From Verrucomicrobiales bacterium (GTDB lineage: Bacteria > Verrucomicrobiota > Verrucomicrobiia > Limisphaerales > J093), in contig JACKPW010000023.1 of assembly GCA_024233215.1 (NCBI GenBank), positions 1 to 64,000 on the forward strand: a DNA stretch of 64,000 bases. The letters are read 5' to 3'. Both the position numbers and the translations under genes were made by a program. Under the pieces are notes generated by a model, which did not search any database, was not told the origin of the DNA, and worked only from the letters and a program-made list of their open reading frames with translations. Positions 27,085 through 33,996 of this stretch are shown in pieces. The number at the start of each line of letters is the position of its first letter. Position 1 is the first letter of the stretch.

Positions 27085-27597
27085 ATGAAACTTACCTCCA
27101 TCCGCATCCGTCACTTCAAGGCGGTTCAGGACAGCGGCACCATTAGGTTTGGTCCGCTCACCGCCTTCGTCGGCTACAATGGCACAGGCAAGAGCAGCGT
27201 CGTGGAAGCCTGCGAGTTCCTGCAAACCTACGCGCTGGCGGGCATGGAGGCCGCGCTCACGCCATGGTTCTCCTTCGACAGCATCTTGTGGCAGGGAGCC
27301 GAGCGGAAGAAGGTCGGTCAGCCGGCGTTCTTCAGCCAGCCGCTGGAGATCGAAGTGGCCGGAAGAGTACCGAAATCCACCTGGCGTGCGGGGCTTGAGA
27401 TCGGCGAGCTGGCGGAGGATTCAGCGACGCACGCAGCCAGGAGTGTCGTGGTCAGGCGGGAGTTCCTGAAGGTCGGCAAGTCCGCCCCCTTGGAATACCA
27501 CCTTGAAAGACGGGAGCGGGGTCGTCCGAAGAGCGGCAGCCAAGTCCTCGACAGCGATGCTTCGGTCAATTTCAGGGACTGGCTGTTTCTCAGCCTG
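27085..27597 (+). pseudogene. AAA (SMC/OLD-like) ATPase, truncated by palindromic repeats
   Basis: About 171 residues remain. The start MKLTSIRIRHFKAVQDSG and Walker A GYNGTGKSS (residues 30-38) are typical of AAA_15/AAA_21 ATPases, as in OLD-like and other defence ATPases. No signature motif, Walker B or C-terminal effector domain is present; similarity stops at DWLFLSLN where repeat sequence begins. The frame then stays open through four repeat copies to 28074. The ATG at 27085 overlapped the native methylase stop (ATGA), so this was the next gene of the same operon. No 3' remainder was found downstream of the repeats. Confidence 0.75.
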
Positions 27598-28035
27598 AAT
27601 GGCCGGCCAGGAACGACCCTACAGAAGGCAACGAAGGGAACGAAGAGACCCCGGAACGCGGTTCTCCGGGATTTCCCTCCCCCTTCGTTACCTTCGTTAC
27701 CTTCTGTGGAAATGGCGGGACAGGAAGGGCCCTACAGAAGGCAACGAAGGGAACGAAGAGACCGGGAACGCGGTTCTCCGGAATTCCCCCCTTCGTTACC
27801 TTCGTTACCTTCTGTGGAAATGGCGGGACAGGAAGGGCACTACGGAAGGCAACGAAGGGAACGAAGAGACCGGGAACGCGGTTCTCCGGAATTCCCCCCC
27901 CCTTCGTCACCTTTGTTTCCTTCTGTGGAATGGCCGGCCAGGAAAGACCCTACAGAAGGCAACGAAGGGAACGAAGAAACCCGGTTCCTACGGATTCTCC
28001 GCCCTTTGTTGCCTTCGTTCCCTTTTGTAGGATTT
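27598..28035. repeat. Four tandem copies of a ~110-bp palindromic repeat
   Basis: Copies begin with ACAGAAGGCAACGAAGG or a close variant at 27621, 27734, 27842 and 27952 (spacing 113, 108 and 110). Each ends with the inverted arm CTTCGTTACCTTCTGT or similar and is joined by GGCGGGACAGGAAGG or GGCCGGCCAGGAA spacers. No stop codon interrupts the ATPase frame even though copy spacing shifts the frame from copy to copy. The last copy ends just before the GxxExxY start. Confidence 0.8.
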
Positions 28036-28040
28036 CGTTC

Positions 28041-28442
28041 ATGCATCCTTTGTACGAGAAGGCGGACGAGTTGAGCCGCGAAGTCATCGGGGCAGCCATC
28101 GAGGTGCACCGGTTGATGGGGCCGGGATTGCTGGAAGGCATCTACGAGAAGTGCCTGACGCAGGAACTGGCCCTGCGCCGCCTGTCGGCCGCCAATCAGC
28201 GCGTGGTCCGCATCGAATACAAGGGCATGACCTTCGAGGAGCCTCTGCGGTTCGATCTATTGGTCGAGGAGTGCCTGCTGCTCGAACTGAAGTCCGTGCA
28301 GGAAATCCTGCCGGTTCACAAGGCACAACTCCTGAGCTACATGAAGCTGCTCGATGTGCCTGTGGGACTGCTCATCAACTTCCATGAACTTAAACTGGTG
28401 GACGGGATCCACCGCATGATCCTGCCCGGAGCAAACCGGTGA
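28041..28442 (+). CDS. GxxExxY protein (PD-(D/E)XK-like)
   Basis: This 133-aa protein is a full-length member of the GxxExxY family (PDDEXK_3 type). Recognisable parts are SREVIGAAIEVHRLMGPGLL, the GIYEKCLTQEL segment with the GxxExxY motif (GLLEGIYEKCL), FDLLVEECLLLELKSV with the predicted nuclease-core D and ExK residues, and ILPVHKAQLLSYMKLLDVPV. The function is unknown; a nuclease fold is predicted for the family. The gene is sandwiched between copies of one palindromic repeat family (27952-28035 and 28450-28546). It has no clear operon partner. Confidence 0.85.
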   Translation: MHPLYEKADELSREVIGAAIEVHRLMGPGLLEGIYEKCLTQELALRRLSAANQRVVRIEYKGMTFEEPLRFDLLVEECLLLELKSVQEILPVHKAQLLSYMKLLDVPVGLLINFHELKLVDGIHRMILPGANR

Positions 28443-28449
28443 CGGATTC

Positions 28450-28546
28450 ACAGAAGGGAACGAAGGGAACGAAGAAGCCCGGAACGCAGTTCTTCGGGAT
28501 GTCGCTTCCCCCTTCGTTACCTTTGTTTCCTTCTGTAGAAATGGCA
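28450..28546. repeat. Palindromic repeat copy downstream of the GxxExxY gene
   Basis: Its left arm ACAGAAGGGAACGAAGGGAA and its right arm ending TTTCCTTCTGTAGAAATGG match the tandem repeats at 27598-28035. It starts 7 bp after the GxxExxY stop codon. The rest of 28443-28589 holds no gene. Confidence 0.75.
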
Positions 28547-28589
28547 GACGCGTCGCGTCCGGCTTTCTCCCTATACCTGTGCGAGCGTC

Positions 28590-29426
28590 TCACCCGCCCG
28601 GCATGTCGGTCATCCAGGCGGGCCACCGCGGGCGGGGAGCGTTGACGTCGTATTCGCGGTGCCAGCGCAATCCCCACAGCCCCTTGAGCGGAACCCTCCG
28701 GACGGAGAGATCCATGAAGCAGGCGTTGACCGCGCCCGAATGCCGGTTCATGGCGAAGCGGCCCATGCCGTCGGTGTGCGAGTCCTCCGTGGGTGGGGGT
28801 TGGTTTTCGGTTCCATGATCATCGGGGGCGCCACCCCAGCGCCAGCCGCCGAGGAACAACGGGATGTTGTTGAGGTTTTCCCCCGGGATGGCGATGCGAC
28901 GCCAGTTCGGCTCCACCGGATGGCCCCACAGGCTGGTCATGCCGTGGGGAATGTTGTAGGCCCAGTTGTTGATGGCGTAGCTGCCGCGGTAAACCTCCGG
29001 CACGGTGGTGTATTCGTTCACCACATCCCAGGCTGCCAGTGAGCCGCGCGCGCCCTCGTCCTCGGAGCGGGTGGCTCGCGGGCAGACCCGGATGGCCTCA
29101 CCGCCGCCACCGTAGTAGGGCCGCAGCGGTTCCACCCAGACCCCATGATCCGGGTACATGAACTTGTCCTCGTTGTCCATGGTGTACATCTGGAAGTAGA
29201 TCGACCACTGCTTCAGGTTCGACATGCAGTGGGCCGAATGCGCCTTCAGTTTGGCCTTGGACAACGCGGGCAGGAGCATGCCCGCCAGGATCGCGATGAT
29301 GGCAATCACCACCAGCAACTCGATCAGCGTGAACCCGGAGGCCACCGGGCCGGTTCGTTTGTGATGAACCGGGACGCGGTGACCTGCTCTCCGGCGAGGT
29401 GCCGCATGGGATGGACGAGGGCTCAT
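28590..29426 (-). CDS. Type II secretion-like prepilin protein
   Basis: This 278-aa protein has a positively charged leader ending in SG and the prepilin N-methylation helix GFTLIELLVVIAIIAILAG (about residues 30-50), followed by MLLPALSKAK. The C-terminal domain has the H-x-DG-like end seen in Verrucomicrobial/Planctomycete prepilin proteins (RHSGAVNACFMDLSVRRVPL). Cleavage after Gly by a prepilin peptidase is expected. The ATG at 29426 is preferred over codons back to 29537. It lies 40 bp downstream of the large secreted protein gene and is probably in the same transcript. Confidence 0.85.
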   Translation of the reverse strand: MSPRPSHAAPRRRAGHRVPVHHKRTGPVASGFTLIELLVVIAIIAILAGMLLPALSKAKLKAHSAHCMSNLKQWSIYFQMYTMDNEDKFMYPDHGVWVEPLRPYYGGGGEAIRVCPRATRSEDEGARGSLAAWDVVNEYTTVPEVYRGSYAINNWAYNIPHGMTSLWGHPVEPNWRRIAIPGENLNNIPLFLGGWRWGGAPDDHGTENQPPPTEDSHTDGMGRFAMNRHSGAVNACFMDLSVRRVPLKGLWGLRWHREYDVNAPRPRWPAWMTDMPGG

Positions 29427-29466
29427 AATCTGGTCTGGGTGGGTTTCGCCATCGCGTTTCGCCCGG

Positions 29467-32400
29467 TCACCGGACGGCCCGGTAGAAGCGGGCCGGCTCG
29501 CCGGTCGCCATCGTGTGCGGACTGGTCGCGCCGTCAACGACCCCGTAGGGCCCCTGCACGGAGGTCGCGGCTTCGAGGGTCCCGGTGAATTCGAGGACCA
29601 CTGAACCGGCCTGGCGGGTGATGGCCAGGGTTGGGGGCACGGCGTCCGGGTTCAGTTCCACCACCTGGAGGGTGACGGTGCTGTTGTCGCCGGTGCCGTA
29701 GTCCACGGTGAAGGTGTGTCCCTGTTCGTTGGTGAACCCGGTGCCCTGGGCGAACTGCCCCGTGAGGGTGGTGTAGTCCATCAGCGTCCACGTGTCGTTC
29801 ACGGCCACGTTGCCGGTCAGCGTGACCTTCAGTGTGGCGGCGGGATCGATGTCGAGCACCAGGCCGCTGGTGTTGGCGCGGATGAGTCCGCCCACCTGGG
29901 CGCCGTCGATGACGAAGGCCAGGGTGCCGGCGGGACCGATGAGGGACTGGTTCGCCTCGTTGAAACTCCGGTTCAAGCCGGTCGGCATCATCTCGAGGGT
30001 GCCGTTGATCAGTTCGAAGAACTTGTAGTTCAGCAGTTCGCCGGCAACCCGGACGTGGCCCGTGGCGCCCTGTTCGTCGCCGATCCTGAGCCGCATGGAG
30101 CCGGCCTGCGTGCGGTAGGCGGTTCCTTCAGCGATGTCGAGGAAGCCGTCTCCGCCGCGCCCCACACCGACGTAAAGCCCGCCGTTTGCCCCGCCGCCAT
30201 ACGCGCCGTTCAGGGTGCCTCCCGTGACGTGGACGGTTCCCGGTCCGAAGGCTCCGATAAACACTGCGTTGGGATTCTCGTTCCCGTTCCCGACGTAATC
30301 CTCGGTGACCTCGGCCGTGCCGTTGACCACGGCAACGCCGCTGGACGTGGGCAGGCCTTCGCTCCAGCGTTCGAGGTCGAGCCAGTTGCCCTCGCCGGTG
30401 AAGAGCGTGCCGGGCAGGTCCAGCGGATTCTCTCCGAGCACCGTGATGCTGTCGCCGCTCCAGAAGGCGAGGTATTCCCCGGCCGGAAGCTCCGGATGGG
30501 CGGCCAGGAAGTTCGCCCAAGCCGTGGCGTCGTAGGTGCCCGCGGGCACGACGAGCGGGATGCCGTTGCCCAGGACGAGGTTCATCGCCCCGACGGTCGT
30601 GGGGCCTGTGATGTCAAACCGGCTGGCGCTCCCCTGCAGCGAGAGGGTGGCTGCGGGACTGTTCACCCCGTACCAGGAAGGCTGCAATTCACCGTTGATA
30701 ATGAGGATGTCCCCGCTGCCGAGGCCGTTTTCCGCCAGCACCGAGGTGATGCCTCCCGAGAAGGTCCAGGCGCCGGCGTAGTCCTGGTTCGCTCCGCTGA
30801 TCATGACCAGGGAGCCCGTGGTTTCAGGATCGCCCGTCATCGCCACGGTCAGGCCGCCGTCCCCTTCAATGACCGCATCGAGGTTCAGGTTCTTGGTCGT
30901 GCCCGTGCAATCGAGCGTGCTGTCTTCCACCACCGTGACCTTGCCGGCAATGCCCAGCGTGTCCCCGTCGAAGGTGTGGACCACCGTCCCACCGGCCAGC
31001 CGCAGGTCGGAGAACGTGGCGCTGGTCCCGCTCGCCTGGCGGAGGTTCAGGGTGGTCGATGCCCCGCGGATTTCGAGCGACTTGCCCGGGAACGCGGGCG
31101 CCGCGGTATCGGGCGTGCCCAGGCTGCTGGCGTAGTAGTCCAGCAGCAGGTAGTCCGCTCCGCTGTGCGCCGGCTGTCCGTCCGACCAGACGCCGGATTC
31201 ATCCCACGAGGTGGCATTTTGCATCAGCAGGATGCCGCCGACCGGGACATCGGTCAGTACCGTGGCTTGCGCGATGCTGCTTCCCTCCGCGTTCGAAGCG
31301 ATCAAGGTGAAGACGGTGATGGCATCCACCGTGACCTCCACGCTTCCCGAGCCGTCCACCGTGGCTCCGGCAACGTCGCCGATGCCCGGAATGATCAGGG
31401 CGTCGAACGCCCCGACTTCCCAGGCCAGCGTCACGGTCCCGCCGGAGTTCACCCGGTCCGGTGTGGCGGTGAAGCTCTGGATCAGGCCGGGATCAGGGAT
31501 TGCATAGCGCTCGAACTGGGTCTGCACCTCGGCCGCGCTGAGCGTACGTCCGAAGACATTGATCAGGGCGATCTCCCCCCGGAACTGGGTGGTGCCGTCC
31601 GGCGCCACCCCGGCCGAACCGCCCAGGGCTCCCGCGATGCCGGCGGCAAAGCTGCTCCAACTGAACACGGTGGAGCGACCGTTCGGCGTGCCCAGCATGC
31701 CGTCGGACGATGCCGAGGCCTGGCCCCCCGCGGAACCATTCACGTAGAGCGTGACGCGCCCGGCGGCATCGTCCATGACCGCGACGATCTGGATGAAGTC
31801 GCCGGTGGCAATATCCGCCAGCGGGACCGACAGATCGTGGGTCTGAACCCCGCCGGAGCTGTCCAGAAACCGGACCGCGCTCTGGGTCATGAGGAGACAC
31901 CGTCCATCGGCGTCACCGCCGGTTTCGAAGAGGACCTGATGCCCCGCATCCAATGTGCCGGGGCGGGCCCAGATTTCGTAGGTGGTGCTGCCCCCGGGGA
32001 AACTGAGCGCGTCGCCGCCCGTGTCATCCGTGAAGCTGATCATGTGGTTTGCCGCCGTCAGGCTGGTGGTGAAGCTCTGGAGATCGGTCACCAGTTCGTT
32101 CGACTTCATGTCGAAGTTGTTGACCCCCACCGAGTCCTTCCAGAAGCCGCTGCTGTTGCCGGGCAACGAGGCGTCGTACTGGTTGATAAGCGACGCAAGA
32201 ATCGCGTCCACGACGACCGTGATCTCCGCGGTGGTGGTGCCGTAGGCGTTTCCACCCGTCAGCACGTAGGTGGTGGTTTCGGCGGGGAAGAGGGTCTGTT
32301 CACCACTGGCGGCCACGTCGCCCAAGCCCGAAATCGTCAGGGTTTCCGCCCCGTCCACCTTCCACTGCAGCACGGTCGACTCGCCCGGGGCGAGCAGGGT

Positions 32401-33540
32401 GCGGGTGACGTCGTAGACCCCGATGATGGGGGCGGCCTCCACCACCACGGCCACCGTTTCCTCCACGGTCACCGCCCCCTTCTGGAGGGTCAGCGTATAG
32501 GTGGTGGTGGCGGCCGGGTTCACCGCGGTGCTGCCGGTTCCCCCGGTGGTTTGGGGGGCGACATTCCCCACTCCCTGGTCGATGTGCAGACTGTCGAAAT
32601 CACTGACCGACCAGGCCAGCGTGGAGGCGCCACCGGCGGCGACGGCCGGCGGGGTGGCGGTAAAGGAGTAGATCTCGGGGCGCCCGGCGGTGGAGGTGAG
32701 GGTGATCGTGAGCGCATCGGCCGAACCCGAGCCGTAGTCGACCGAGAAGGTGTAGCCCTGTTGGTTCGTGAAGGAATAGCCCTGGGCGAAGGTGCCGATC
32801 AGTTCGGTGTAGCGCATCAGCGTCCAGGAATCGCCGACGTTGAAGACGCCGTTCAGCGTGATGTGCAGGTTGGCGGACGGATCGAGGTCGACGTTCAGGC
32901 CGGTGGTGTTCGCCCGTTCGAGGGCTCCCACCTGGGCACCGTCGATCACGTAGGCCAATGTGCCGCCGGCGCCGATGCTGGATCGGTCGGTGGAGTTGAA
33001 CTTGTTGTTGATGCCGGTGGGACGCATTTCGAGCGTGCCGTTGATGATCCGGAAGAACTTGAAATTGAGCAGTTCTCCCGCCACCACCACGGTGCCGGTT
33101 CCGCCCAAGTCATCTCCGATCTGGACCACCATGTTGCCGCCCTGGGACCGGAGCGAGGCACCCTCGGCGATGAAGACCTCCCCGACCCCGCCCTCACCCT
33201 CACCCACGTAGACGCCCGCACTGCCGCCATGCGCACCGCTCGTGGTCCCGCCGGTCACGTTCAAGGTGCCGGCAGTTCCCTGGCCCACGATGATCCGGCC
33301 GGGGTTGATGGTGATCTCCGACCCGATGTTCTCGCTGATTTCGCAGACGCCGTTGATGATGGCGGTGGCGCCGTCCGCTGGAACCCCCGTGTCCCAGCGA
33401 TTGTCGTCCTTCCAGTTGCCATCGCCGGTGAAGGTTTGGGACCAGAGTGAACAGGTCAGGGTCGCCAAGGCCAGCCCCCTGCCCAGGTTGTGGCAGGTGC
33501 GAGGCAGAAGCGCCATTGTGGGGGGCATGTTGATTCTCAT
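29467..33540 (-). CDS. Very large secreted beta-rich protein with duplicated module and LamG-like domain
   Basis: This 1,357-aa protein has an N-terminal signal peptide (about 1-35). A beta-helix-like module (about 36-285: FTGDGNWKDDNRWDTGVPAD to FSVDYGSGSADALTITL) is repeated near the C-terminus (about 1043-1300: FTGEGNWLDLERWSEGLPTS to FTVDYGTGDNSTVTLQV). Between them lie two Ig-like segments (SFTATPPAVAAGGASTLAW), a LamG/concanavalin-like domain (about 450-660) and a further Ig-like segment and beta-repeat region. The last 55 residues end in ARFYRAVR, the C-terminal module shared with other secreted proteins here. It is probably a surface or matrix protein, possibly a glycan binder; no catalytic site was seen. 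Confidence 0.75.
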   Translation of the reverse strand: MRINMPPTMALLPRTCHNLGRGLALATLTCSLWSQTFTGDGNWKDDNRWDTGVPADGATAIINGVCEISENIGSEITINPGRIIVGQGTAGTLNVTGGTTSGAHGGSAGVYVGEGEGGVGEVFIAEGASLRSQGGNMVVQIGDDLGGTGTVVVAGELLNFKFFRIINGTLEMRPTGINNKFNSTDRSSIGAGGTLAYVIDGAQVGALERANTTGLNVDLDPSANLHITLNGVFNVGDSWTLMRYTELIGTFAQGYSFTNQQGYTFSVDYGSGSADALTITLTSTAGRPEIYSFTATPPAVAAGGASTLAWSVSDFDSLHIDQGVGNVAPQTTGGTGSTAVNPAATTTYTLTLQKGAVTVEETVAVVVEAAPIIGVYDVTRTLLAPGESTVLQWKVDGAETLTISGLGDVAASGEQTLFPAETTTYVLTGGNAYGTTTAEITVVVDAILASLINQYDASLPGNSSGFWKDSVGVNNFDMKSNELVTDLQSFTTSLTAANHMISFTDDTGGDALSFPGGSTTYEIWARPGTLDAGHQVLFETGGDADGRCLLMTQSAVRFLDSSGGVQTHDLSVPLADIATGDFIQIVAVMDDAAGRVTLYVNGSAGGQASASSDGMLGTPNGRSTVFSWSSFAAGIAGALGGSAGVAPDGTTQFRGEIALINVFGRTLSAAEVQTQFERYAIPDPGLIQSFTATPDRVNSGGTVTLAWEVGAFDALIIPGIGDVAGATVDGSGSVEVTVDAITVFTLIASNAEGSSIAQATVLTDVPVGGILLMQNATSWDESGVWSDGQPAHSGADYLLLDYYASSLGTPDTAAPAFPGKSLEIRGASTTLNLRQASGTSATFSDLRLAGGTVVHTFDGDTLGIAGKVTVVEDSTLDCTGTTKNLNLDAVIEGDGGLTVAMTGDPETTGSLVMISGANQDYAGAWTFSGGITSVLAENGLGSGDILIINGELQPSWYGVNSPAATLSLQGSASRFDITGPTTVGAMNLVLGNGIPLVVPAGTYDATAWANFLAAHPELPAGEYLAFWSGDSITVLGENPLDLPGTLFTGEGNWLDLERWSEGLPTSSGVAVVNGTAEVTEDYVGNGNENPNAVFIGAFGPGTVHVTGGTLNGAYGGGANGGLYVGVGRGGDGFLDIAEGTAYRTQAGSMRLRIGDEQGATGHVRVAGELLNYKFFELINGTLEMMPTGLNRSFNEANQSLIGPAGTLAFVIDGAQVGGLIRANTSGLVLDIDPAATLKVTLTGNVAVNDTWTLMDYTTLTGQFAQGTGFTNEQGHTFTVDYGTGDNSTVTLQVVELNPDAVPPTLAITRQAGSVVLEFTGTLEAATSVQGPYGVVDGATSPHTMATGEPARFYRAVR

Positions 33541-33684
33541 GGGTCGTGGCGTTGGTTTTACCGGCGGACTTCCGGTCAGTCAACCCTGACAAACGCGGAG
33601 CCTGAAGCTGCATTCGGTTCCGGGATGCGGTCCGCAGGAGGTCCGCCCGTCCGAGCCGCTGCATCAGTCCGCTCGATAGTGTCG

Positions 33685-33996
33685 ATGAAGGAATCGATTT
33701 CGCGTAAGGCACCCCCTGGTGCAGCATTCACCCCCATGAGCTTGATGCTTTTGGTTGTTGGTGGGATTATCACGGTGACGTTTCTCGGCGCACTGACCCT
33801 GTCCACCCGGCCAGGGATCGCGCAGGTTGCCGGCTCCATGGGGGCGCTCGGATTCGCAGCGTTCTGCGTCTTTGGCTTCCTCGCGTCGCTGGAGCCAACC
33901 GGCTCGGCCGGCTGGCCCTGGCAGCTTGCCTATGGATTGCTGGGAACCGGCGCCGTCGCCCTCGCAGCGCGTCCCCTCCTCAGGCGTCGCGAATGA
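33685..33996 (+). CDS. Small membrane protein of unknown function
   Basis: This protein of about 103 aa has three hydrophobic helices (MLLVVGGIITVTFLGALTL; AGSMGALGFAAFCVFGFLAS; AYGLLGTGAVALAARPLL) and ends in RRRE. A start at 33736 would give 86 aa; the frame is also open further upstream. It lies between the divergent large secreted protein gene and the convergent pheT, and overlaps the pheT 3' end by 17 bp. No family was recognised. Confidence 0.45.
   Translation: MKESISRKAPPGAAFTPMSLMLLVVGGIITVTFLGALTLSTRPGIAQVAGSMGALGFAAFCVFGFLASLEPTGSAGWPWQLAYGLLGTGAVALAARPLLRRRE

Noticed and set aside
11248..27597. Complete DISARM system
   Set aside because: Helicase and methylase types fit in part, but drmA (DUF1998 helicase) and drmB are absent, and PLD is fused to the helicase rather than encoded separately.
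27598..28035. CRISPR array
   Set aside because: The repeats are about 110 bp, palindromic, and joined by similar rather than unique spacers; no cas genes are present.
29716..33450. 1,244-aa open frame on the plus strand
   Set aside because: It is the antisense shadow of the 1,357-aa secreted protein; it has no motifs, and His/Arg/Gly-rich composition caused by high GC at codon positions of the true gene.
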